Source: Bacillota bacterium
GTDB lineage: Bacteria > Bacillota > Clostridia > Christensenellales > SZUA-584
DNA length: 10,646 bases
NCBI GenBank assembly: GCA_023441905.1
Contig: JAEZNC010000272.1
Coordinates: 1 to 10,646 of the forward strand
Direction of reading: 5' to 3'
Positions 1 to 6,051 of this stretch are shown here, piece after piece. Below the pieces are notes generated by a model. It saw only the letters and a program-made list of their open reading frames with translations. It was not told the DNA's origin and did not search any database. A program made the position numbers and the translations under genes. Numbering within the stretch: position 1 is the first letter of the stretch; each line of letters starts with the position of its first letter.

Positions 1-1
1 A

Positions 2-736
2 TACAGGGACGAAGTCAAGAAAAATTTCATACTTAAAAGAGTATATGATGATGTCATCAAAGATGTAACGGTTACCGACGAAGAGGTGAAAGAAAACTAC
101 GACAGTCAGGTCACCATTCAGCAAGGCAACATTAAAAATCAGCCGTCTTTCGTTGAAATGCAGAAGCAGCTCGGCAGCAAGGTGCTCGTTTATCCCGAAG
201 GATATATGAATGTGCGGCACATTCTGCTGAGCTTTGACGACGAAACAAAGAGCGCAGCCACCACAGCATACGGCGAAAACAATACGAGCGAATATGACAG
301 GCTGACTTCTGAGGGAAAAGCCGCTCTGCAGACCAAGATCGACGATATCCAGTCGCGTCTCAGCGCCGGTGAGGATTTCGGCAAGCTGATGGAAGAATAT
401 AATGACGACTCTTTTTATTCTATTGAACCGTACAACACCGAAGGAACGGAAATCGGGCCCTACACAACCGAGGACATCCCCGGCTATCTCGACGCTGTGG
501 CCAAGCTTACCAAGCAAGGCGAGGTCAGTGAACCGCTCGTCACATATAACGGCGTTTACTTGATTCAGTGCGTCAAAATGCTTGCGGGCGTTGTGCCGTA
601 TGATGACGTGAAAGAAGAGATGACGACCAATCTGCTCACCGGCAAACAGTCAACAGAATGGGATACCGTCACAAAGGGCTGGATGGATGAAGCGAAGACA
701 GCGGGTGTGCTCAAAGTCTATCCCGAAAGATTCTAA
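2..736 (+). CDS. Parvulin-type peptidyl-prolyl isomerase (PrsA/SurA-like), 5' end missing
   Basis: The last 244 residues of a foldase whose start lies upstream of the window; the frame is open from base 2 to TAA at 734-736. The first ~35 visible residues are charged and helical (VTVTDEEVKENYD), as in the SurA_N-type chaperone arm that precedes the isomerase domain. The parvulin domain begins at about visible residue 67 with YMNVRHILLSF (residues 68-78) and continues through AGEDFGKLMEEYNDD and SEPLVTYNGVYLIQ. Family members in Gram-positives are secreted or lipid-anchored and help exported proteins fold; the signal peptide would be in the missing part. The usual closing G-x-H-I-I motif reads G-V-Y-L-I here, so one of the two conserved histidines appears to be Tyr, and catalytic activity may be weak or absent. 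A strong terminator follows 15 bases after the stop. Family assignment is good; the exact orthologue (prsA or other) cannot be fixed. Confidence 0.85.
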   Translation, partial: YRDEVKKNFILKRVYDDVIKDVTVTDEEVKENYDSQVTIQQGNIKNQPSFVEMQKQLGSKVLVYPEGYMNVRHILLSFDDETKSAATTAYGENNTSEYDRLTSEGKAALQTKIDDIQSRLSAGEDFGKLMEEYNDDSFYSIEPYNTEGTEIGPYTTEDIPGYLDAVAKLTKQGEVSEPLVTYNGVYLIQCVKMLAGVVPYDDVKEEMTTNLLTGKQSTEWDTVTKGWMDEAKTAGVLKVYPERF

Positions 737-751
737 CCGAAAGTCTATGCC

Positions 752-778
752 AGCGCCGCTTAACGCGGCGCTTTTTTA
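752..778 (+). terminator. Rho-independent terminator of the PPIase gene
   Basis: Perfect 8-bp GC-rich stem AGCGCCGC (752-759) / GCGGCGCT (765-772), loop TTAAC, followed directly by a T run (772-776). It lies 15 bases after the PPIase stop codon. Confidence 0.92.
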
Positions 779-799
779 TTGTCAAAAGCCCCCTTCGTT

Positions 800-957
800 A
801 GGTGCCAATAAAAAAAGCTGTCAAAACGAGCACCTCATCAGTCGCCTGCCGGCGACAGCTTCTCCACGAGGAGCAGCCTTGAAAATGTGTCTTTGTTCAC
901 TGATTGACAAGGTTCAGGCGAGGAGTGACTTGGAAAACCCTTAAGGACACGGTGATG
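800..957. repeat. Structured tandem intergenic repeat, copy A
   Basis: First of two direct copies with a period of 156-158 bases. The best conserved part (814-879) matches copy B (970-1035) with a single mismatch; the remainder is clearly similar with scattered changes. Several inverted repeats are visible: AAGCTGTC (815-822) with GACAGCTT (854-861); GTCGCC (841-846) with GGCGAC (851-856), loop TGCC; and CTCC ACGA GGAG just after. CACCTCATCA (831-840) is also perfectly complementary to TGATGAGGTG (953-962) at the A/B junction. No open frame with a ribosome binding site lies inside. The motif resembles dispersed palindromic repeats I recall from gut Clostridia, but that comparison is from memory. 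Confidence 0.88.
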
Positions 958-1112
958 AGGTGTCAATATAAAGCTGTCAAAACGAGCACCTCATCAGTGG
1001 CCTGCCGGCGACAGCTTCTCCACGAGGAGCAGCCTTAAAATAAGCCTTTGTTCACATATTGACAAGGCTCAGACGAGGAATGACTTGAAAATCCCTTGAG
1101 GACACAGGGGTG
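958..1112. repeat. Structured tandem intergenic repeat, copy B
   Basis: Second copy, beginning AGGTGTCAATA (compare AGGTGCCAATA in copy A) and fading out at AGGGGTGCAAAA (1106-1115). It keeps the AAGCTGTC/GACAGCTT arms, but the inner GTCGCC arm is GTGGCC here, which breaks one pair of the small hairpin. The later part has a near inverted repeat, AGCCTTTGT (1043-1051) / ACAAGGCT (1062-1069), weaker in copy A. Its CACCTCATCA (987-996) competes with that of copy A for pairing with the junction element at 953-962. Confidence 0.88.
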
Positions 1113-1356
1113 CAAAACGCCAGAGTGGCTGATCTTATGCCATTCTTTCTGCCCCGGTCAGCACTTTATCGGTGACTCACTCCCAATAAACAGTTAAGAA
1201 ATATGGTGGAGCTTAACGAGTGGATTTCGTTATGCCGTTGCCAGCTCCCAAGGTATACCGTCAGACAACGCCGGGAAGTAGAGCTTATTTCGATCAGTAA
1301 TCCGTCGTTTTGCGAGAACAGATTTTCATTTGCGGCTATGCATATCATCCATTTGG
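1113..1356. other. Intergenic stretch, nothing recognised
   Basis: Between the tandem repeat and the DUF2974 promoter. A 53-codon open frame (1203-1364, +) has no convincing ribosome binding site and no recognisable family, and the minus-strand frame here overlaps the start of the next gene. I see no RNA gene, terminator or mobile element. Confidence 0.5.
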
Positions 1357-1365
1357 TGGCATAAT
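1357..1365 (+). promoter_or_regulatory. Candidate extended -10 promoter of the DUF2974 gene
   Basis: TGGCATAAT fits the TGn + CATAAT extended -10 form, which tolerates a poor -35; no good -35 hexamer is seen upstream. It would start transcription near 1372, leaving a ~23-base leader that contains the GAGGAG ribosome binding site (1382-1387). Weak evidence. Confidence 0.35.
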
Positions 1366-1394
1366 TAAATAGATAAAACTTGAGGAGATGCCGC

Positions 1395-2510
1395 ATGGAC
1401 ATCATCCGGTATTTAGAAACACAGTTTGCTCCGTTTTCAGAAACCCCGTTCAATGCTGTCGACAGTCTGATTCTTTCCAAGCTGGCTTATGTCCGCTTTG
1501 AAGGCATTGTCCCCTTATTAACTGACAGAAAAAAGAGCGTTTGCATAACAGAACTGCTCCAAGCCGAAGCGTTTCACTCCATGTTTTTAAATTTAAGCGA
1601 CAGAGAGACTCATTTAAAGTTTCTTTTTGCGTTTGCGGCCAGCCCGCGGTTTCGCCGCACTCACCTGAATTTTTACGTCAACCACTCGGACTCCGTGACG
1701 GAAAAGCAATTTTCCGCCGTCACATTTCTGCTGGATGACGGGACGGCCTACATGGCATACCGCGGCACCGATGCCACATTCATCGGGTGGAAAGAGGATT
1801 TTAATATGGCCTATTTAAGCCCTGTTCCGTCGCAGCAGGACGCTGCCGGTTACATATGCGCTGTCGCAAAGCGTATAGGCAAATCGGTTCCCATCCGAAT
1901 CGGCGGACATTCGAAGGGCGGCAACCTCGCGGTATATGCCGCAACGAAATGCGGCCTCCCTGTTCAAAAGCGCATCATCGGCGTTTACAATCACGACGGC
2001 CCGGGGTTTAAAGACAGCCTTTTTGAAACGCCTGAGTTTCTGCGCGTTAAAAACCGCATACACACCACACTGCCGGAATCATCGCTTGTGGGCCTGCTGC
2101 TGCGCCAGTATAACGACTATAACGTGGTGAAAAGCACCCGGCGCGGCATCAAACAGCATGATCCGTTTTCATGGATCATTGAAGGCTGCGATTTTGTTTA
2201 TTCCGGCGAGCTTAGAAACAGCGCAAAACTTCGCAACAAGACACTGGACGAGTGGCTTGAGACGCTGACGGACGAAAAACGCAAGCTCTTTATCAATACT
2301 CTATTTGATGTGCTGGACGCCACGGAAGCCGACACGCTTCACGAGCTGTCTCAGGAATGGCACAAAAATGCGACGGCCATACTGTACGCGATCAAGAGCA
2401 TAGACCCCGAGACGCGCCGGTTCGTATTTCAGACGATAACTGAATACGCAAAAATGTCGTTGAAGAACCGTTTCAGATCAAAGAACGAGGATGCAACAGC
2501 CGGGGCTTAG
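1395..2510 (+). CDS. DUF2974 (Mbeg1-like) alpha/beta-hydrolase-fold protein
   Basis: A 371-residue cytoplasmic protein with no signal peptide. ATG 1395 is chosen because GAGGAG (1382-1387) sits 7 bases ahead; an in-frame TTG at 1380 would overlap that site. The family signature is clear: RGTD at 123-126 followed by GWKED (131-135), then the nucleophile elbow GGHSKGGNLAVYAA with Ser173. NHDGPG follows with Asp201, and KQHDPFSW with His255. Ser173-Asp201-His255 is a plausible lipase-like triad from order and spacing; this is inference. Proteins of this family are widespread in Firmicutes, but I know of no established substrate. The length is normal for the family. The gene runs tail-to-tail into the GH3 gene with only 4 bases between stop codons and no visible terminator, so the two transcripts probably overlap. 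Confidence 0.88.
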   Translation: MDIIRYLETQFAPFSETPFNAVDSLILSKLAYVRFEGIVPLLTDRKKSVCITELLQAEAFHSMFLNLSDRETHLKFLFAFAASPRFRRTHLNFYVNHSDSVTEKQFSAVTFLLDDGTAYMAYRGTDATFIGWKEDFNMAYLSPVPSQQDAAGYICAVAKRIGKSVPIRIGGHSKGGNLAVYAATKCGLPVQKRIIGVYNHDGPGFKDSLFETPEFLRVKNRIHTTLPESSLVGLLLRQYNDYNVVKSTRRGIKQHDPFSWIIEGCDFVYSGELRNSAKLRNKTLDEWLETLTDEKRKLFINTLFDVLDATEADTLHELSQEWHKNATAILYAIKSIDPETRRFVFQTITEYAKMSLKNRFRSKNEDATAGA

Positions 2511-2514
2511 CGGA

Positions 2515-3738
2515 TCAGATAAACCCTGTGTATTTTTGCTTCATGGCCAATATGCGGCGCACGCTTTCTTCCAGCCGTTCCCGGGTAATACGGCCGTCCT
2601 GCACCGCCTGATTCAGTGAATCAATGATATCCTTTTGTAAGCTCACATGCTTGCCGATCAATACGATATCGCCGCCGGCAAGGATATGCCGCACAGCTCC
2701 TTCTCCCACCGTGCACTGACACCTCAGCCCCTGCATACGCATATCGTCCGAGATGACAACGCCCGTAAAGCCCATCGTGTCGCGCAGCAGCCCCGTAATC
2801 ACCGTCGGTGACAGTGACGTGATCGATTCGCTGTCGAGCTGTGGGTAAGACAGATGGGCCACAAGCATCGCGTCGATGCCTTCGTCAATAGCAGCCGCAA
2901 ACGGGATGAGTGAATAGCTCATCATCTCCTCTAATGATACATCGCTGACGGGCAGCGTTAGATGAGAATCTTCGTTGGTATAGCCATGCCCCGGAAAATG
3001 CTTCCCAAGAGAGGCCGTTCCTCCGTCGTGAAGACCTTTCACTGCTTCGCGAATCAGCACAGAGACCTGCACCGCGTCGCTGCCGAACATACGGCTTGCA
3101 AGAAACGTCTCGGACGGATGATGAGCGATATCCAGCACAGGCGCAAAATCAATCATGATGCCGGTTTCACGCAGTTTTTGCCCAATCTGTTTATACTGGT
3201 CGTAAACGCGCTGCGCATCGTTTTGTTTTCCTAAATTGCGGGCCGACTGTGTTTTCGGGTCCCATTGGCCTTTAAACCTTTCCACCCTGCCGCCTTCCAC
3301 ATCAAGGCCGATCATCACAGGAATTCCCTTGGTGCTGTACGCTTGAATCTTATCCGCCAGCGCTTTTGTCTGCTCGAATGTCTCGGTATTCCACCCGAAC
3401 AGCATCACGCTGCCAATGCAGTTTTCGCGCATCAGCTGGGCGTATTCATTATCCATATCCTCCGTGCCCGTAAAACCGATCATTACCATCTGGCCGATCA
3501 GTTCCTCATCGCTCATCGACGCGATCAGACCCCCAATCGGGTCGGGTGTCGGTTCCGGTGTCGGCTCCGGTGTCGGCTCTGGCGTGAGTGCAGGCGTGGG
3601 TGCAGGCGTGGCTATGGCGGCGGGTGTCTCATCCGGCACCGTTTGGCTGACCGCCACGCCGCTCGGTATGCATCCCGCAAATAGTATCACAATCGTCAGC
3701 AAACCTGCCAGACATAGGGTTCTCATTCTCTTCACCAT
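2515..3738 (-). CDS. nagZ: Beta-N-acetylhexosaminidase lipoprotein, glycoside hydrolase family 3 (NagZ-type)
   Basis: A 407-residue exported lipoprotein. Residues 1-22 are a lipoprotein signal (VKRMR, then a hydrophobic core) ending in lipobox LFAGC with Cys23 as the predicted lipid anchor. Residues 38-67 are a Thr/Pro/Glu linker with TPEP repeats; the GH3 barrel fills the rest. Catalytic features are intact: DFAPVLDI (197-204), KHFPGHG (246-252), the NagZ-type Asp257-Ser-His259 acid/base dyad in EDSHLTLP, and VVISDDM with nucleophile Asp331. NagZ-type enzymes remove terminal N-acetylglucosamine from muropeptides in wall recycling; in Gram-positives they act outside the membrane, as the anchor here implies. 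The frame stays open for 86 codons upstream (to 3996), but that part looks non-coding and contains the promoter. ATG 3738 gives a well-formed signal peptide; ATG 3726 (MRTLCL) is an alternative with a GGTGA upstream. Confidence 0.9.
   Translation of the reverse strand: MVKRMRTLCLAGLLTIVILFAGCIPSGVAVSQTVPDETPAAIATPAPTPALTPEPTPEPTPEPTPDPIGGLIASMSDEELIGQMVMIGFTGTEDMDNEYAQLMRENCIGSVMLFGWNTETFEQTKALADKIQAYSTKGIPVMIGLDVEGGRVERFKGQWDPKTQSARNLGKQNDAQRVYDQYKQIGQKLRETGIMIDFAPVLDIAHHPSETFLASRMFGSDAVQVSVLIREAVKGLHDGGTASLGKHFPGHGYTNEDSHLTLPVSDVSLEEMMSYSLIPFAAAIDEGIDAMLVAHLSYPQLDSESITSLSPTVITGLLRDTMGFTGVVISDDMRMQGLRCQCTVGEGAVRHILAGGDIVLIGKHVSLQKDIIDSLNQAVQDGRITRERLEESVRRILAMKQKYTGFI
3538..3585 (-). repeat. 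12-base coding repeat for the TPEP linker
   Basis: Four near-identical 12-base units inside the GH3 gene encode TPEP TPEP TPEP TPDP (residues 52-67), the flexible spacer between the lipid anchor and the enzyme domain. In-frame slippage could change the linker length without breaking the protein. Confidence 0.8.
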
Positions 3739-3840
3739 TTTATTTCCGAAGCCCTCAAATGTATTTTTGACCGTTATGTTCCAACCCCGTTGAAGGAAGA
3801 CATCAGCAGCCATTAATTCGGGCTCTTTTAACGTTTGATT

Positions 3841-3870
3841 ATCATACCATTTACTTCTTGCCGATGGCAA
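3841..3870 (-). promoter_or_regulatory. Promoter of the GH3 lipoprotein gene
   Basis: On the minus strand, -35 TTGCCA (3865-3870), 18-base spacer, -10 TATGAT (3841-3846), with TG one base before the -10 (TGG-TATGAT, extended -10). Predicted start near 3834 gives a ~96-base leader to ATG 3738. This also argues against the longer upstream reading of the GH3 gene. Confidence 0.6.
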
Positions 3871-3895
3871 CTCATTTGCCGATTTTCGCGCAGAC

Positions 3896-3924
3896 TTTAC
3901 AAAATCTGAAATCTCGTATATAAT
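3896..3924 (+). promoter_or_regulatory. Main predicted promoter of the DEAD-box helicase
   Basis: -35 TTTACA (3896-3901), exactly 17-base spacer, -10 TATAAT (3919-3924): a near-consensus vegetative sigma-A promoter. Start near 3931 implies a leader of about 240 bases before the chosen start codon at 4171. It is divergent from the GH3 promoter at 3841-3870. Confidence 0.68.
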
Positions 3925-3930
3925 CAATTT

Positions 3931-4170
3931 TGTTGTATTATAAGTATCGTTTGCGCGTTCGCGCGAAGCATTCACCGAAAGAATTGCACTGAACAAGTCG
4001 TATTTTTAATACATCCAGCATGGGAATTGAGACCCGTGCGCGTAACGGGGCTTTCCGGCTCCGGCGTGAAAGATACGAACTTGTGGCGTAATAACAAATT
4101 CGAAAGACTTTGCTATATCGGCATGGTCTTTGTTTTTTATGTGAACACCGGAAAAGAAACGAGGAACAAT
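3931..4170 (+). promoter_or_regulatory. Long helicase 5' leader with hairpins and a small upstream frame
   Basis: This stretch is GC-rich and structured in its second half. TTCGCGCGAA (3958-3967) is a perfect palindrome; CCCGT (4033-4037) pairs with ACGGG (4045-4049); CTTTC (4051-4055) pairs with GAAAG (4068-4072). A 23-codon Arg-rich frame (4020-4091, 6 Arg) starts at ATG 4020 but lacks a ribosome binding site. Long leaders are known on cold-shock DEAD-box helicase genes in other bacteria; regulation here is inference. Confidence 0.4.
3984..4012 (+). promoter_or_regulatory. Possible second helicase promoter
   Basis: TTGCAC (3984-3989), 17-base spacer, TAATAC (4007-4012). It is weaker than the upstream TTTACA-17-TATAAT site. 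If used, it would shorten the leader to about 150 bases. Confidence 0.35.
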
Positions 4171-5274
4171 TTGAAATACTATGAACTGCTTTCGGAAGAG
4201 ATGAAAGCCACATTGAGCAAAGCGGGCTTTACGGAGCCCACACCCATTCAGCAAAAGACGCTGGAGCTGATTGTGAACGGATGGGACATTATGGGCATTG
4301 CCCAAACAGGAACGGGCAAGACGGCGGCGTTCGCTGTGCCCATTATTGAAAAGACGCTTGTGAACAACGCGAAAACGCAGACGCTTGTGCTCTGCCCCAC
4401 ACGCGAGCTGGCCTTGCAGATTACGGGCGTATTCCGTTCACTCTCGGCGCACAAGAAGCTGCGCATTGTCAGCGTTTACGGCGGGCAGGCTGCGAGTGTG
4501 CAGATTCGCGCTCTGCGCGCGGGCGCTCAGATCGTTGTGGGCACGCCTGGCCGTGTGAAAGACCTGATTGGCCGCAACGTATTGAAGCTGCAAAACATAC
4601 GCACCGTGGTGCTTGATGAAGCCGACGAGATGCTGAGTTTCGGGTTCCTGCCGGACATCCGGGCAATACTCTCGAACGTGAGGAACGAACACCAGACTCT
4701 GCTGTTCTCGGCAACGATGAATAAGGCCGTCTCGGCCATCGTCAAAGAGTTTCAGACCGATGCCGTGCGCATAGAGATTGGCGAGCGCAACGAGCCCGCA
4801 GCGACCGTCAGACAGTCGTACCTGTCCGTCGGCTCCCGCAACAAGTGCAAAGCGGTGCAGCATCTGATAGACAAGCAGCACCCGCGCCTTGCGCTCGTGT
4901 TCTGCAACACCAAGCGTCAGGTGAAGACGGTGCAGCGGATGCTGAGTGAACAAGGGCTGCCCGCAGGCTGCCTGCACGGCGATTTAAGCCAGAATCAGCG
5001 CGACAACGAAATGAACGCGTTCCGCAACGGGAAAACCAATGTGATGGTGGCCACGGATGTCGCGGCGCGCGGGATAGACGTACGGGAAATCGATCTGGTG
5101 ATTAACTACGACATTCCCGATAAGATGGAATATTACGTGCACCGTATCGGCCGTACAGGCCGCGCGGGTGATGCGGGACGTGCGTGCACACTCGTTTCCC
5201 CGATGGATACCGGACGCATCACAGAGATCGAGCGGCATTTCCGCGTGACAATCACCGAAGAAAAAGCCGTGTAA
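4171..5274 (+). CDS. DEAD-box ATP-dependent RNA helicase, core-only
   Basis: A 367-residue protein that is essentially the two RecA-like domains. All motifs are present: Q motif GFTEPTPIQ (19-27), I AQTGTGKT (44-51), Ia PTRELALQ (76-83), Ib TPGR (125-128), II DEAD (149-152), III SAT (180-182), IV LVFCNTK (242-248), V ATDVAARGID (294-303) and VI HRIGRTGRAG (324-333). Such helicases unwind short RNA duplexes in ribosome assembly, mRNA decay or cold adaptation. The protein stops ~35 residues after motif VI, so it has none of the C-terminal RNA-binding extensions of CshA, CsdA or DbpA. TTG 4171 is chosen because GAGGA (4161-4165) is 5 bases ahead and the family usually begins about 20 residues before the Q motif; the frame is open back to TTG 4027 and GTG 4141 is an alternative. 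Specific orthology is undecided. Confidence 0.93.
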   Translation: MKYYELLSEEMKATLSKAGFTEPTPIQQKTLELIVNGWDIMGIAQTGTGKTAAFAVPIIEKTLVNNAKTQTLVLCPTRELALQITGVFRSLSAHKKLRIVSVYGGQAASVQIRALRAGAQIVVGTPGRVKDLIGRNVLKLQNIRTVVLDEADEMLSFGFLPDIRAILSNVRNEHQTLLFSATMNKAVSAIVKEFQTDAVRIEIGERNEPAATVRQSYLSVGSRNKCKAVQHLIDKQHPRLALVFCNTKRQVKTVQRMLSEQGLPAGCLHGDLSQNQRDNEMNAFRNGKTNVMVATDVAARGIDVREIDLVINYDIPDKMEYYVHRIGRTGRAGDAGRACTLVSPMDTGRITEIERHFRVTITEEKAV

Positions 5275-5286
5275 CCCGGATGCATG

Positions 5287-5315
5287 AAAGCTGTCTTAAG
5301 AAGACAGCTTTTTTA
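5287..5315 (+). terminator. Rho-independent terminator of the helicase gene
   Basis: Perfect 11-bp stem AAAGCTGTCTT (5287-5297) / AAGACAGCTTT (5301-5311), 3-base loop, with the T run continuing to 5314. It lies 12 bases after the helicase stop. Confidence 0.93.
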
Positions 5316-5391
5316 TTGCACCGATTTTCGATTGAATCATCTTCTTATCTTGATGAGCACAAATCGAAATATTTTTGTGGGATACGCAGTT

Positions 5392-5418
5392 AAAGAAAAA
5401 CACCTGCTTTTGCAGGTG
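5392..5418 (-). terminator. Rho-independent terminator of the two-gene mini-operon
   Basis: Read on the minus strand: CACCTGC (5412-5418), loop AAAA, GCAGGTG (5401-5407), then TTTTTCTTT (5392-5400). It lies 10 bases after the stop of the 18-residue frame, which supports both tiny frames being transcribed. Confidence 0.85.
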
Positions 5419-5428
5419 CCCGGAGGAA

Positions 5429-5485
5429 TTATTTCACAGGTTTATTATCGTTCTTCTTTTTCTTTTCGTTCTTATTCTTCGCCAT
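5429..5485 (-). CDS. Tiny lysine-rich protein (18 aa), second gene of mini-operon
   Basis: Reads MAKNKNEKKKKNDNKPVK, with 8 Lys and 4 Asn and no hydrophobic core, so it is presumably soluble, basic and unstructured. ATG 5485 lies 12 bases after the stop of the preceding 48-residue frame. An AGGA (5494-5497) overlaps that gap, giving an acceptable ribosome binding site 8 bases away. The terminator at 5392-5418 follows directly. I do not recognise the family. Very basic tiny proteins of this type include minor acid-soluble spore proteins, and the promoter ahead of the operon fits that idea, but this is inference. The alternative is a chance frame at the tail of the 48-residue gene. Confidence 0.5.
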   Translation of the reverse strand: MAKNKNEKKKKNDNKPVK

Positions 5486-5497
5486 ACTGATACCATC

Positions 5498-5644
5498 CTA
5501 TCTCTTTGAATGCGGTCCGAGCGACACCTTATGGCTGTCATCCTTAATGTCTTTAATCGTGGAAACCACCGTATCTTTCGCATCCGGCAAAATGATAGGA
5601 TTGGCTATAATATTCGGATTGATGATTCGCTTTTTCTTTGACAT
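5498..5644 (-). CDS. Small basic protein (48 aa), possible spore protein
   Basis: A 48-residue protein beginning MSKKKRIINPNIIANP and ending HKVSLGPHSKR; basic at both ends, with a Val/Ile/Asp/Lys middle (DTVVSTIKDIKDD) that could form one helix. ATG 5644 is preceded by GAGGTG (5651-5656) with 6 bases between, an excellent ribosome binding site that makes this a credible gene despite its size. It has no signal peptide or membrane segment. It is the first gene of a two-gene minus-strand unit bounded by a sigma-G-like promoter (5664-5693) and a terminator (5392-5418). I do not recognise the family; size, charge and promoter together suggest a minor small acid-soluble spore protein. It does not match the SspK, SspO or SspP sequences I remember. 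Confidence 0.68.
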   Translation of the reverse strand: MSKKKRIINPNIIANPIILPDAKDTVVSTIKDIKDDSHKVSLGPHSKR

Positions 5645-5663
5645 ATGTGTCACCTCTTCCGGT

Positions 5664-5693
5664 TATTATGGTCACCGGATGGCTTTAATATGC
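5664..5693 (-). promoter_or_regulatory. Sigma-G-like forespore promoter of the mini-operon
   Basis: On the minus strand, GCATA (5689-5693), 18-base spacer, CATAATA (5664-5670). This fits the Bacillus subtilis sigma-G consensus GHATR-N18-CATnHTA at every specified position. No comparable sigma-A promoter is seen. The predicted start (~5657) lies right at the ribosome binding site, so the leader would be unusually short (~13 bases), which is the main reason for caution. Confidence 0.42.
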
Positions 5694-6051
5694 AGCCGGG
5701 ATATATTTATCGTGTTGAGATGAGAGTTTAACGTAAAATCGGATCGACAGCTCAAGAATACCGATCTCCCCGTTACCGTACGTTTTTGCGATATATACGC
5801 AGAATGTATACTTGCGGGAAGATGTACAGCGAAGTGCCGGCGGATTGTATGTTAAATGGCGTCAATCACTTATTAGCAAACGATACAACCTCATGATTCA
5901 CGCATTGTTTTGTTATAAAGTCATTTTATATCGATAGGATGTTATTACGAAAATGACCGTTTTACGAACGTATTATTATCGCAATGCTCCGTATCGCCAA
6001 AAAGATAGTGTATAAAGAGATCGTTATATACAACTTAAATTTAAACGCACC
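5694..6051. other. Intergenic stretch, nothing recognised
   Basis: About 360 AT-rich bases between the mini-operon and the end of the aldo/keto reductase gene. No frame with a ribosome binding site, no RNA gene and no strong terminator for the reductase was found. Confidence 0.5.

Noticed and set aside
800..1112. CRISPR array
   Set aside because: Only two long, imperfect units with a period of ~156 bases and internal palindromes; no short repeats with unique spacers.
1203..1364. 53-codon plus-strand frame just before the DUF2974 gene
   Set aside because: No convincing ribosome binding site, no recognisable family, and its end overlaps the candidate -10 of the next gene.
1166..1480. 104-codon minus-strand frame
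   Set aside because: It overlaps the start of the well-supported DUF2974 gene, has no ribosome binding site and no recognisable motif.
3936..3942. TATAAT on the minus strand as a second GH3 promoter
   Set aside because: At 16-18 base spacing the -35 position is CG-rich and unlike TTGACA.
3739..3996. 86-codon N-terminal extension of the GH3 gene
   Set aside because: It would bury the lipoprotein signal deep inside the protein and contains the gene's own promoter (3841-3870).
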